In this document: one piece after another, positions 46,241 to 57,346 of the stretch
Position numbering within the stretch: the stretch's first letter is position 1
How the letters are laid out: each line of letters starts with the position of its first letter
Assembly: GCA_016217545.1 (NCBI GenBank)
Contig: JACRHT010000016.1
Span: 248,001 to 312,000, forward strand
Length of the DNA stretch: 64,000 nucleotides
Reading direction: 5' to 3'
DNA from: Opitutia bacterium
GTDB taxonomy: Bacteria > Verrucomicrobiota > Verrucomicrobiia > Opitutales > Opitutaceae
The notes under the pieces: model-generated
What the model was told of the DNA's origin: nothing
Databases searched by the model: none
The model's input: only the letters and a program-made list of their open reading frames with translations
Translations under genes and position numbers: made by a program

Positions 46241-47740
46241 GTGATTTCGGTCCGCTCCCTTCGTTTCAAACTGGCCGCGCTCGTCGCGGGTGCCGCGCTC
46301 TGCAGCGCCACGCTCGCCGCCGTCGCCGCCTGGCGGATCGTCTCCACGCACCGCGGCGATGCGAACGTCGCACGGAAAATCACCGGACAGCTGCAGGCCG
46401 CGCAACGGGGCCTCCAGCAGCTCGTGACTTCCGAGCAGCGCTTGCAGGCCATCCTTCGTCTCAAGGATCCCGACGAGATCGAACGCGGCCTCGACGACTA
46501 CAAAGGAGCACTCGCGCAGGCGACCCGAACCCTTGAGGCGGCCGACGCGCGGTTCGTCGCGCGGGTCAAGCGTCTCGCCACCGCAGGCGAAACCGTCACC
46601 GGTGCCGTCCTGCTCGGCGATAACGTCGCCGCCGTGGAGGCCTACATGCGGCAATTTTCGCCCGAGATCGAAGGCACCGTCGCGGAACTCCACGACTACA
46701 GCGATCGCGTCGGCGAAGCTGCGAACGGCGAAATCGCCGCGCGCGAAAAGGACATCCGCCGCGAGCTCGCCTGGAGCGCCGGCGCATTGGCCCTCGTGTT
46801 GGCCGCCATCAGCGCGGCCGGCTGGGTTGTCCAACACAGCATCACGAAATCGCTCACCGAAACCTCCGATTCACTCGAAATCGCCGCCGAAGCGCTGGTG
46901 TCCCAATCCACCGAGGTCGCCACCGGCAGCCAGACCGTCGCCGAGGGCGCGAGCACCCAAGCCGCCGCGCTCGAGGAGGCCGGTGCCTCGAGCACCGAAC
47001 TGCTTTCCATCAGCGAAACGGCGCACACCAGCATGGGCGAGGCCGCCCGCGAGGCGTCCGAAGCGCGCGCGCTGTGCGCCCACAGTGAGACCGGCGTGAC
47101 CGGACTGAAGACCGCCATGCAGGAACTCGCCGAGGCCAGTCGCGGCGTCGAAAAAATCATCAAGAGCATCGACGAAATCGCCTTCCAGACGAACATCCTC
47201 GCGCTCAACGCCGCCGTCGAGGCCGCCCGCGCGGGCGAGGCCGGCGCCGGCTTCGCCGTGGTCGCCGAGGAAGTCCGCGCGCTCGCCAAACGCTCGGCCG
47301 ACGCCGCGCGCGAGACCGCCACTCGCATCGGCGACGCCATCGGTGCCACCGAGCGCGGCGGCAAGATCAGCGGCGACGTCGCGACCCAACTTCTCGACAT
47401 CTCCACCCGCGTGCGTCGCGTCGATGAGTTGATCGGCGGTCTCTCCCAGTCGTCCCGCGAACAAACCGACGGCATCCGCCACATCGGCGGCGCCATGACG
47501 CAGATCGACAAAGTCACGCAAGCCAACGCAGCCGCGGCCGAGACCAGCGCCGCCGCCGCGAACGAAATGCGCGCCGCTGTCGGAGGTCTGCACGACGCCA
47601 TCCACCAATTGCGCGGCATCATCGGCCTGCCCGACCTGCAATTCAGCACCAGCCCGAAGGCGGAGGAACCGGCCGACGCGAACACCGAGCCGCGCGCCGC
47701 CAAATGCGCTCCGACGGCTCTCGCCGCGGCGCACCGTTGA
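46241..47740 (+). CDS. Methyl-accepting chemotaxis protein, HAMP-poor
   Basis: 499 residues from a GTG start. First membrane helix (~10-30), a helical periplasmic domain (~31-170), second membrane helix (~177-197), then the signalling domain with the hairpin tip [49 protein letters not shown]. Between the second helix and the signalling domain I see only a short [19 protein letters not shown] segment, so a full HAMP domain is missing or degenerate. No CheR/CheB-binding pentapeptide is seen at the C-terminus. Co-transcribed with the Cache-like protein and porin. Confidence 0.9.
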   Translation: MISVRSLRFKLAALVAGAALCSATLAAVAAWRIVSTHRGDANVARKITGQLQAAQRGLQQLVTSEQRLQAILRLKDPDEIERGLDDYKGALAQATRTLEAADARFVARVKRLATAGETVTGAVLLGDNVAAVEAYMRQFSPEIEGTVAELHDYSDRVGEAANGEIAAREKDIRRELAWSAGALALVLAAISAAGWVVQHSITKSLTETSDSLEIAAEALVSQSTEVATGSQTVAEGASTQAAALEEAGASSTELLSISETAHTSMGEAAREASEARALCAHSETGVTGLKTAMQELAEASRGVEKIIKSIDEIAFQTNILALNAAVEAARAGEAGAGFAVVAEEVRALAKRSADAARETATRIGDAIGATERGGKISGDVATQLLDISTRVRRVDELIGGLSQSSREQTDGIRHIGGAMTQIDKVTQANAAAAETSAAAANEMRAAVGGLHDAIHQLRGIIGLPDLQFSTSPKAEEPADANTEPRAAKCAPTALAAAHR

Positions 47741-47828
47741 GGCGTCGTCGCGCGGGCTGCGCTTCGCGCGGCGCGGCGCCCTCAACGGATCGCGCGAGCC
47801 GCGCGACGTTCACGCGCACTCGCGCGCG

Positions 47829-49418
47829 TCAGCGGTTTCGCTGGCTCGCGAGCGTGGCCTGAAACCACTGGCTGAAGTCCGCCTTCAACTTCTTCAGCGA
47901 GTCCACGTGCGTATACATCATGTGGCCTGCCTCGTAGTAGGTCATGCTGACGTTTTTGCGCACCGGCTCCGGCAGGTTCATGTGGCGAAACGTCCAGTCC
48001 GTCGCGTAGTAGGGCGTGGCGAGATCGTAGAAGCCGTTCGCGACCCAAACCTTCATCGCGGGGTTGCGCACCATCGCGTTCTTCAACGCGACGCTGACGT
48101 CGAGGTAGGTGTTCTCGACGTTTTTGTAGCTCCAGGGCTGCACATTCACGAGGACGCCGTAGGGCAAATCGGTTTCGAACTTCAGCACGTTGCGCGCGTA
48201 GTCGCTCATCGCCGCCGCGTAGGGGCCGCGAATCGCCTCCATGCTCGGATCGAAGAAACCGCCGCCGCGCCCGCCGCCCGGGCCGCCGTCACCGTCGCCG
48301 CTGTCGTCGAGGATGCCGGTGATGCTGCTGTCGAGCCGGCCGACCACGATGCCTTCGTCGCGACGGAGTTCGCGGATGAATTCGCCGATGCTCACGCGGA
48401 GATTCTGCTTCTTGACGTAATCGAGCGAGAGGCCGGTGAGCGCGGCGAGTTCGCCCGCGATGCGCTCGCGTTCGGCGGCAGGCAGCGCGTCGCCCTGCAT
48501 CAGCGCAACCGTGTAGTCCTTCGCCGCAAATTCCTCCGCGCGCTTCCGCGCGCCGTCGAGCGTTTTGGCCCAATCGGCCTTGAGGCGCCCGTGAAACCAC
48601 GCGGTCGCGGTATAGGTCGGGAGGAACAGCGGATACGGGTCGTCGTTGCCGGGCGCGAAGCGCGCCGTCTGGAAATTGAGAATCGAGGACACGAGCATCA
48701 CGCCGTTGACGTAGAGATCGTATTTCTGCTGCAACCGCTCGGAGAGCGCCGCGACACGCGTCGTGCCATAGCTTTCGCCGACGAGAAATTTCGGCGAGAG
48801 CCAGCGTGAGTTGCGGGTCGTCCACACCTGGATGAAGTCCGCGAGCGACTCGAGGTCGCCGGTGAAACCATGAAACTGTTTCGGGTCCTGATCCTTGGCC
48901 GCGCGACTGTAGCCGCTCGAAACCGGGTCCATGAACACGAGGTCGGTCTCGTCGAGCCAGGAGAACGCGTTGTCCTCGTAACGATACGGCGCGGACACCG
49001 CGCCACCCGTGTCGGTCATCACCGCGCGTTTCGGACCGAGTCCGCCGAGATGCAGCCACACCGAGGCGGCGCCCGGTCCGCCGTTGAACGAAAATGTGAC
49101 CGGCCGTTGCGCGACGTCCTTCACGTCGGCCTTCGTGTAGGCGACATAGAAGATGTTGGCCTTGGGCGCGCCTTTTTCATCGCGCTGCACGAGATAGCCG
49201 GCCGTGGCCTTGTAGCGAACGACCTTGCTGTCGATGGTGACCTCGCCGTCCGTCACCGAGGGCGCAGGATCCTTCTCCGGCGGCGCCGGTTTGGCGGCCG
49301 CTTCCGCCGGAGCCGCTTTGCGCTCCGCCGATTTTTCCTTGGGTTCTTCCTGCGCTGTGACAGCCACCGCGGCCGCCGCCAGCACCAGCGTGGAAAGGAG
49401 GTGCTTCAGGGACTTCAT
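47829..49418 (-). CDS. S10-family serine carboxypeptidase-like protein
   Basis: 529 residues with a signal peptide (LLSTLVLAAAAVAVTAQ) and an Ala/Lys/Pro/Glu-rich leader to ~50. Alpha/beta hydrolase with FSFNGGPGAASVWLHLGGLGPK (oxyanion region), LVFMDPVSSGYS and the nucleophile Ser216 in VGESYGTTR; late motifs VANGFYDLATPYYATDW and YYEAGHMMYTH supply the acidic residue and His. A Gly/Asp-rich loop (DDSGDGDGGPGGGRGGG, ~385-405) is inserted before the last third. It probably trims peptides from their C-termini in the periplasm. Confidence 0.88.
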   Translation of the reverse strand: MKSLKHLLSTLVLAAAAVAVTAQEEPKEKSAERKAAPAEAAAKPAPPEKDPAPSVTDGEVTIDSKVVRYKATAGYLVQRDEKGAPKANIFYVAYTKADVKDVAQRPVTFSFNGGPGAASVWLHLGGLGPKRAVMTDTGGAVSAPYRYEDNAFSWLDETDLVFMDPVSSGYSRAAKDQDPKQFHGFTGDLESLADFIQVWTTRNSRWLSPKFLVGESYGTTRVAALSERLQQKYDLYVNGVMLVSSILNFQTARFAPGNDDPYPLFLPTYTATAWFHGRLKADWAKTLDGARKRAEEFAAKDYTVALMQGDALPAAERERIAGELAALTGLSLDYVKKQNLRVSIGEFIRELRRDEGIVVGRLDSSITGILDDSGDGDGGPGGGRGGGFFDPSMEAIRGPYAAAMSDYARNVLKFETDLPYGVLVNVQPWSYKNVENTYLDVSVALKNAMVRNPAMKVWVANGFYDLATPYYATDWTFRHMNLPEPVRKNVSMTYYEAGHMMYTHVDSLKKLKADFSQWFQATLASQRNR

Positions 49419-49529
49419 AGGGGTGCGCGGAAGGAATCGCCCGGATCGCGACGCGGCAACAGGAAAGCCGCGAACGGTGAAACCTTTGCGACGAACGCGG
49501 CGTCTCAGGGTTGGCGGCGCCGAGACACG

Positions 49530-49549
49530 CCGGGAAGTTGCCTTCCCGG
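49530..49549. repeat. Hairpin between S10 peptidase and MacA genes
   Basis: Perfect 8-bp inverted repeat CCGGGAAG-TTGC-CTTCCCGG in the divergent intergenic region, 36 bases before the adaptor start. No T-run follows, so an operator or REP-type element is more likely than a terminator. Confidence 0.4.
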
Positions 49550-49585
49550 TGCCGTTCGCTTCGCTCCTACGTTCCCACGTCCCGC

Positions 49586-51055
49586 ATGAAGAAACTCCTG
49601 TTGCTCCTCGTTGTGATCGGCGTCGCTGGCGCCGGTTGGTATTACTATTCGGCCCGCAGCCGTGCCGACAGCGCGCCGGAGTTCACGACGACCACCATCG
49701 CGCGAGGCGACATCCTCCAACAGGTCACGGCCACCGGCCAGCTCGACTCCGTCATCAGCGTCGACGTCGGCTCCCAGATTTCCGGGCTCATTCAAAAACT
49801 CTACGTGGACTTCAACTCGCCGGTGAAAAAAGGCGACAAGCTCGTAGAAATCGACCCCGCCACCTACCAGCAGAAGCTCCGCCAGGCGGAGGCCAACCTC
49901 GCGTCCGCCGAGGCCTCGAATCAGCTCCAAAAGGTCAACACCGAGCGCGTGAAGGAACTCTTCCAGCAGAAACTGGTGACGCGGCAGGAGTTCGATCAGG
50001 CCGTCGCCCAGCTGCAGCAGTCCAACGCCTCGCTCGTCACCGCGCGCGCCACGGTGGAGAACGCCAAGGTCGACCTCGAGCGCTGCACCATCACCTCCCC
50101 CATCGACGGCATCGTGATCAACAAGCAGACCGAGGAGGGCAAGACCGTCGCCGCCAGCCTCAACGCGCCCGTGCTCTTCACCATCGCGAACGACCTTTCG
50201 AAGATGCAGATCACCGCCGCCGTCGCCGAAGCCGACATCGGCAGCGTCGCCGAAGGACAACAGGTGACGTTCACCGTCGACGCCTTCCCGAACCGCGCTT
50301 TCCGCGGCCAGGTCGTGCAGGTCCGCAACGCGCCCAAGACCACGAATAACGTGGTGACCTACGACACCATCATTTCCGTCGACAACCGCGACCTGAAGCT
50401 GCGTCCCGGCATGACCGCCAACGTCTCCATCGTCGTCGCCCGCCGCGACAACGTCCTGCGCATCGCCAACGCCGCCCTGCGCCTCCGCGTCCCCGAAACC
50501 GTCGCCGTGAAACGCGACGAACCCGCCGCCGCGAAAACCGAACACGCACCCAAAGCCGACCCGGCCGCGAAGATGGAATCCGCCCCCGCGCCCGCAGCCG
50601 CGCCGTCCGGCGGCAACAGCGCCGAAGGCCAAGGCGGTCGCCGCGGTGGCGGCATGTTCGCCAACTTCACGCCCGAGCAGCGCCAGAAGATGCGCCAGAT
50701 CACCGCAGAACTCGGCATCGACTTCCGCAACGGTCCCCCGACGCCCGAGCAGCGGGAGCAGCTCCGCAAAGCCATGATCGAAGCCGGCCTGCCCGTGCCC
50801 GAATCGCCGTCGTCCGCGCGCCCCGGTGAAGTCGTCGTCACCACGCGCAAAGTCTACAAGCTCGTCGGCATCGCCCCGAACCAGTCGCTCGAGGAATTCT
50901 CCATCAAGGTCGGCATCACCGACGGCACCGCCACCGAGATCATCGAGGGTCTGAAGGAAGGCGACGTCATCGTCACGAGCGCGAGCGTGCCCAACGCCTC
51001 CGCGCAATCCAACCGCCCGGCCGCGAATCCGTTCGGCGGCGGTCGTCGCTTCTAA
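49586..51055 (+). CDS. MacA-like periplasmic adaptor of an ABC efflux system
   Basis: 489 residues. N-terminal membrane anchor (KLLLLLVVIGVAGAGWYYY), then lipoyl half-motifs, a long helical hairpin (KLRQAEANLASAEASNQLQKVNTERVKELFQ) and a beta-barrel region (SPIDGIVINKQTEEGKTV...). An Ala/Pro/Gly-rich insert with GRRGGGMFANFTPEQRQKMRQI (~320-400) interrupts the C-terminal membrane-proximal part; such inserts occur in some MacA proteins. It connects the inner-membrane permease to an outer-membrane channel. First gene of adaptor-ATPase-permease. Confidence 0.9.
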   Translation: MKKLLLLLVVIGVAGAGWYYYSARSRADSAPEFTTTTIARGDILQQVTATGQLDSVISVDVGSQISGLIQKLYVDFNSPVKKGDKLVEIDPATYQQKLRQAEANLASAEASNQLQKVNTERVKELFQQKLVTRQEFDQAVAQLQQSNASLVTARATVENAKVDLERCTITSPIDGIVINKQTEEGKTVAASLNAPVLFTIANDLSKMQITAAVAEADIGSVAEGQQVTFTVDAFPNRAFRGQVVQVRNAPKTTNNVVTYDTIISVDNRDLKLRPGMTANVSIVVARRDNVLRIANAALRLRVPETVAVKRDEPAAAKTEHAPKADPAAKMESAPAPAAAPSGGNSAEGQGGRRGGGMFANFTPEQRQKMRQITAELGIDFRNGPPTPEQREQLRKAMIEAGLPVPESPSSARPGEVVVTTRKVYKLVGIAPNQSLEEFSIKVGITDGTATEIIEGLKEGDVIVTSASVPNASAQSNRPAANPFGGGRRF

Positions 51056-51057
51056 CC

Positions 51058-51819
51058 ATGCCCGCCGTCGTTCAACTCGAGGAGATCCACAAGATCTACA
51101 ACTCGGGCGAAGTTCCCGTGCACGCCGTGCGCGGCGTGTCGCTGCGGATCGAGAAAGGCGACTTCGTCGCCGTGATGGGCGCGTCCGGTTCCGGTAAATC
51201 CACGCTGATGAACCTGCTCGGCTGCCTCGACCGGCCGACGAAGGGGCGCTACCTCCTCGACGGCACCGACGTCTCGGTGCTCGAGAAAAACCAGCTCGCT
51301 GACATCCGGAACCAGAAACTCGGGTTCGTTTTCCAGGGCTTCAATCTCCTCTCCCGCACCACCGCGCTCGAGAACGTCGAGCTGCCGATGCTCTACGGCG
51401 CGCGCAAGCTCACCTCCCGCGAGATGCGCGACCGCGCGCAAAAGAGCCTCGAACTCGTCGGCCTCGGCCAGCGCGCGGACCATTTTCCCAGCCAGCTCTC
51501 CGGCGGCCAGCAGCAGCGCGTCGCCATCGCGCGCGCCCTCATCAACGACCCGCAGATCCTCCTCGCCGATGAGCCGACCGGCAACCTCGACTCCAAAACC
51601 TCGGTCGAGATCATGGGCGTTTTCCAAAAGCTCAACGAGCAGGGCATCACGATCGTGATGGTCACGCACGAGCTCGACATCGCGCACTACTGCAAGCGCA
51701 ACCTCATCATGCGCGACGGTCGCCTCGTGAGCGACGTGCAGGTGGAGAGCCGCCTCATCGCCACCGCGGAACTGCGCAAAATCCAGGAAGCCGAAGCCGC
51801 CGCCAAGCTCACCGACTGA
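51058..51819 (+). CDS. MacB-type ABC transporter ATP-binding protein
   Basis: 253 residues. Walker [11 protein letters not shown]-loop in [23 protein letters not shown], signature [15 protein letters not shown], Walker [14 protein letters not shown] and switch His in VTHELD. It belongs to the MacB/LolD group. Start two bases after the adaptor stop; the permease begins one base after its own stop, so the three are tightly coupled. Confidence 0.94.
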   Translation: MPAVVQLEEIHKIYNSGEVPVHAVRGVSLRIEKGDFVAVMGASGSGKSTLMNLLGCLDRPTKGRYLLDGTDVSVLEKNQLADIRNQKLGFVFQGFNLLSRTTALENVELPMLYGARKLTSREMRDRAQKSLELVGLGQRADHFPSQLSGGQQQRVAIARALINDPQILLADEPTGNLDSKTSVEIMGVFQKLNEQGITIVMVTHELDIAHYCKRNLIMRDGRLVSDVQVESRLIATAELRKIQEAEAAAKLTD

Positions 51820-51820
51820 C

Positions 51821-53029
<1,209 letters not shown>

Positions 53030-53069
53030 TCCGCACGACGGATAACACCTGACCGGTCGCCTAGCCGAC

Positions 53070-53092
53070 GGCGTCCCACTCGCGGGAACGCC
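53070..53092. repeat. Inverted repeat after the MacB permease gene
   Basis: GGCGTCCC-ACTCGC-GGGAACGCC pairs with one bulged base. Together with TTCCC-N9-GGGAA (53095-53113), it lies about 95-140 bases before the -24 element at 53208, where an enhancer-binding protein could bind. It could also be a weak terminator. Confidence 0.35.
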
Positions 53093-53206
53093 GCTTCCCG
53101 TCTCCGCAGGGAAACCGGGACAAAAGCGGCGCGCCACTCGTGGCAGAAATTCGCCGCGAATCTTTATCTGCTTGGCGTCAGAGCGCTTAACGTCCCGCAC
53201 CGCCCG

Positions 53207-53222
53207 TTGGCACGCGCGGTGC
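53207..53222 (+). promoter_or_regulatory. Sigma54-type promoter before the small membrane protein gene
   Basis: TTGGCAC-GCGCG-GTGCGATAG: -24 TGGCAC and -12 GTGC with the required 5-base spacer. It lies 32 bases before the ATG at 53255. It agrees at 19 of 21 positions with the element at 57301-57321. Confidence 0.72.
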
Positions 53223-53254
53223 GATAGAGGAAGCATCAACCAACTGATTCTCCT

Positions 53255-53536
53255 ATGAAGTCCACGCTCTCCATCATCCTCGCCGCCGCCGCCGCCGGCT
53301 CCGTCATCGCCAAGCTCTCCAACGCCGCTTTCCTCGCCACCGTCCCCGGCGAAGTCGTCTTCGCCGCCGCCGCGAGCCTCGCCATCGTCGGCATCACGAT
53401 CGCCGATTACGCGCGCAACATCCGCCCGCTGACGATCAAGGCGCCTCTCTCTCGCGTCGAACTCCCGACCGGCAAGCGCAGCAACGCCTACGGCGTCCGC
53501 CGCCGCTCCGCCATCGTCGAGCGCATCGCCGCCTGA
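53255..53536 (+). CDS. Small membrane protein of unknown function, sigma54-dependent
   Basis: 93 residues, unrecognised. Two hydrophobic segments (LSIILAAAAAGSVIA at ~5-20 and EVVFAAAASLAIVGITIA at ~33-50) are followed by a basic, Arg-rich cytoplasmic tail (KRSNAYGVRRRSAIVERIAA). Its own sigma54-type promoter and its position directly before the NtrC-family regulator gene suggest it is a target of that regulator, perhaps an envelope-stress effector. The start follows a pyrimidine-rich leader (GATTCTCCT). Confidence 0.7.
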   Translation: MKSTLSIILAAAAAGSVIAKLSNAAFLATVPGEVVFAAAASLAIVGITIADYARNIRPLTIKAPLSRVELPTGKRSNAYGVRRRSAIVERIAA

Positions 53537-53625
53537 GCGCGCCACTCCGCCACACGCACCGATCCGCCGCCGCTTCAGCGAAGGCGGATTGACTCTTGCG
53601 GCGCATCGCGAGTCACTACCGCAAA

Positions 53626-54993
<1,368 letters not shown>

Positions 54994-55005
54994 CGAGCCC
55001 AGCTT

Positions 55006-55400
55006 TAGGCGATAAGCTTTAAGCCTTAAGCTCCGAACCGATGAAAGATTATCGCGAACTCAAGGCGTGGCAGAGAAGCCATGCTTTGACGCTCGCGATC
55101 TACGACATCACGAAACGTTTTCCCAAGGACGAGATGTTCGGATTGACGGGACAGATGCGGCGGGCCGCAGCATCGGTTCCGGCCAATATCGCTGAGGGTT
55201 GCGGCCGCGACGGCGACGCCGAACTGAAGCGCTTCCTGAACATCGCGCTCGGTTCCGCTTGCGAACTCGATTACTTCATTCAGCTCGCCACCGATCTTGG
55301 CCACATCGACGCCCCGATCGCTCGTCGATTGGCCGACGATGCCTTCGAAGTTCGCCGCATGCTCGGTGCCTTCATCAAGAAGCTTAAAGCTTAACGCCTA
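55006..55400. repeat. Inverted repeats bounding the S23 cassette
   Basis: Left arm 55006-55027 and right arm 55379-55400 (inverted) match at 19 of 22 positions, sharing TAGGCG and TAAGCTTTAAGC. The left arm ends 13 bases before the S23 start codon. The right arm encodes the last residues and stop of the S23 protein. A tandem CGCCTAC motif follows (55395-55408). The arms could form a long stem in RNA, as intervening sequences in 23S rRNA do. Confidence 0.7.
55041..55394 (+). CDS. Four-helix-bundle S23 (23S rRNA intervening-sequence) protein
   Basis: 117 residues. Family landmarks: YRELKAWQRSHALTLAIYDITKRFPKDE, the conserved GLTGQMRRAAASVPANIAEG block and ELKRFLNIALGSACELDYFIQLATDLGHI. These proteins are encoded by intervening sequences of some bacterial 23S rRNAs and by scattered chromosomal loci; function is unknown. 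Here the gene stands between a response regulator and its kinase, flanked by inverted repeats of lower G+C content, which suggests insertion of a small mobile cassette. Confidence 0.92.
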   Translation: MKDYRELKAWQRSHALTLAIYDITKRFPKDEMFGLTGQMRRAAASVPANIAEGCGRDGDAELKRFLNIALGSACELDYFIQLATDLGHIDAPIARRLADDAFEVRRMLGAFIKKLKA

Positions 55401-55413
55401 CCGCCTACCGCCG

Positions 55414-56766
55414 ATGGCAAAGCCATCCCAACGTCGCCTCGCCCACGAGAACCGCGTGCTCCTCTACACGCTGCTCTCCGGCCTGCCCGCTGTGGTGGTC
55501 GCGGTGTGGCTGATGGTCGATCGCGAGATCGAAATGGACGCCAAGAAGCAATGGACGTTTGGGCTCATCATCGTCGGCTTCTGGTTCGGCTACGCGCTCG
55601 CCGTGCGCGAACTCGTCATGCGTCCGCTGCAGACGATGGCCAATCTCCTCACCGCGCTCCGCGAGGGCGACTTCTCGACCCGCGCCCGCGGCGCCAATCG
55701 CGACGAGCCGCTCGGCGACGTCATGGCCGAGATCAATCTTCTCGGCGGCGTCCTCCAGGAACAACGCCTCGGCGCCCTCGAAGCCACCGCACTCCTCCGC
55801 ACCGTGATGGAGGAAATCGACGTCGCGATCTTCGCCTTCGACGGCAACGAAACGCTGCGCCTCGTCAACCGCTCCGGCCAGGAACTTCTCGCCCAGCCCG
55901 CCGAGCGCATCCTCGGCCGCGACGCGCGCGAACTGGACATGGTCGATTGCCTCACCGGTGACGCTACGCGCGTGCTCAACCGCACGTTCCCCGGCGGCGC
56001 CGGCCGCTGGGGTATGCGCCGCACGATGTTCCGCGAAGGCGGCCTGCCCCACTCGCTCGTCGTCATCGCCGATCTCAGCCAGCCGTTGCGCGAGGAGGAA
56101 TTGAAAGCCTGGCAGCGCCTCGTCCGCGTCATCGGCCACGAACTCAACAACTCGCTCGCCCCGATCAAATCCATCGCCGGCTCGCTCGGCGCGATGCTGC
56201 GCCGCGACAAACGCGCGGATGATTGGGAAGACGACATGCGCGGTGGCCTCGAGATCATCGAAGCGCGCGCGGAAGGCCTGAATCGTTTCATGCAATCCTA
56301 CGCGCGGCTCGCGAAGCTCCCGCCGCCGACCAAATTGCCCGTGCAAATCGGTCCCCTGCTCCGCCGCGTCGCCTCGCTCGAGACCCGCACGCAGGTCGAG
56401 GTCGTCGAAGGACCCGACACCGTCCTTAACGCCGACGCCGCGCAGCTCGAACAGGTTTTCATCAATCTGCTGAAGAATGCCGTCGAGGCCCAACCCGAGT
56501 CCGGCCAACCCGGCCAGCCCACCTGCTGCGTGCGCACCGGCTGGCGCGAGTTACCGGGCGCGATCGAGGTCTTTGTCGAAGACGACGGCCCCGGCCTCGC
56601 CAACTCGCAAAACCTGTTCGTCCCGTTCTTCACGACGAAGCCCTCCGGCTCAGGCATCGGCCTAGTGCTCTGCCGCCAGATCGCCGAAAACCACAGCGGC
56701 TCCCTCACGCTGGAAAACCGCACCGACGGCCCGGGCTGCATCGCGCGGCTGCGGTTGCCGGTGTGA
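55414..56766 (+). CDS. Membrane histidine kinase partner of the NtrC-family regulator
   Basis: 450 residues. Two membrane helices with almost no loop between them (LLYTLLSGLPAVVVAVWLMV and WTFGLIIVGFWFGYALAV), so it probably senses the membrane itself or a membrane partner. A HAMP-like segment (~70-120), a PAS domain (~125-215) and the phosphoacceptor His242 in RVIGHELNNSLAPIKSIAGSL follow, then an ATPase domain with INLLKNAVEA, DDGPGLA and FTTKPSGSGIGL. This NtrY-like layout fits phosphorylation of the regulator encoded upstream. Confidence 0.91.
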   Translation: MAKPSQRRLAHENRVLLYTLLSGLPAVVVAVWLMVDREIEMDAKKQWTFGLIIVGFWFGYALAVRELVMRPLQTMANLLTALREGDFSTRARGANRDEPLGDVMAEINLLGGVLQEQRLGALEATALLRTVMEEIDVAIFAFDGNETLRLVNRSGQELLAQPAERILGRDARELDMVDCLTGDATRVLNRTFPGGAGRWGMRRTMFREGGLPHSLVVIADLSQPLREEELKAWQRLVRVIGHELNNSLAPIKSIAGSLGAMLRRDKRADDWEDDMRGGLEIIEARAEGLNRFMQSYARLAKLPPPTKLPVQIGPLLRRVASLETRTQVEVVEGPDTVLNADAAQLEQVFINLLKNAVEAQPESGQPGQPTCCVRTGWRELPGAIEVFVEDDGPGLANSQNLFVPFFTTKPSGSGIGLVLCRQIAENHSGSLTLENRTDGPGCIARLRLPV

Positions 56767-56827
56767 CGTCGCTGGCGCGGCGACCATCGCCGGTAGATAG
56801 CGTCACTGTTTTATCCCGCCTCAAAAA

Positions 56828-57109
56828 ATGAATCTCCTCGCTAGATCATCGGTGACAGGAGCCATCGCTGGCGTCGCAGTATTCGGCGCCGTGTTTACAT
56901 GGCAGTATTTTCAGTTGCTGGCCCATCAGCCCGGTGTGGCAACGGACAACCGGGTCACCAGTTATCCCCCGTCAGCGGCGTGGATCACCGCGGCCCCGTG
57001 CGCGCTGGCCGCCTTCATTGTCGTGGCGGCCGGCTTCTTTCTCATCGGTAAGATGAGGAGGAAGACACCGAACCAGCTGCGTGGGCCTGCAAACGGCAAC
57101 GCGTCGTAG
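56828..57109 (+). CDS. Small two-helix membrane protein, unknown
   Basis: 93 residues, unrecognised. Helices at ~10-32 (VTGAIAGVAVFGAVFTWQYF) and ~53-75 (ITAAPCALAAFIVVAAGFFLIG) flank a short polar loop; a basic tail KMRRKTPNQLRGPANGNAS follows. Base composition is less G+C-rich than its neighbours. It sits between the kinase gene and the sigma54 promoter of the efflux series; no function can be assigned. Confidence 0.5.
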   Translation: MNLLARSSVTGAIAGVAVFGAVFTWQYFQLLAHQPGVATDNRVTSYPPSAAWITAAPCALAAFIVVAAGFFLIGKMRRKTPNQLRGPANGNAS

Positions 57110-57300
57110 CCCGCACGGCCTTTTCGCTCCGACTCGCTTTCAGTGCACGCGCCGGAGCGTTGGCGGCGGGTCGCCCAGCCGCACACGCTTTCCCGCTTTC
57201 GGGACGACCATATCCCGGCTTCGACTTTCGGCTACTCGCAGGGGAATCCCTATCGATGCACAGATCGCTGCCGGTCAGCGATTTAAACCTTCTTCAGCGA

Positions 57301-57316
57301 TTGGCACACTCGGTGC
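57301..57316 (+). promoter_or_regulatory. Sigma54-type promoter of the second efflux series
   Basis: TTGGCAC-ACTCG-GTGCGATAG with correct -24/-12 spacing, 30 bases before the adaptor ATG. Nearly identical to the element at 53207. An inverted repeat CGGGA-N8-TCCCG at 57200-57217, about 100 bases upstream, is a possible activator site. Confidence 0.75.
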
Positions 57317-57346
57317 GATAGTCGGGCAGATCTTCCGAATTTCGCA

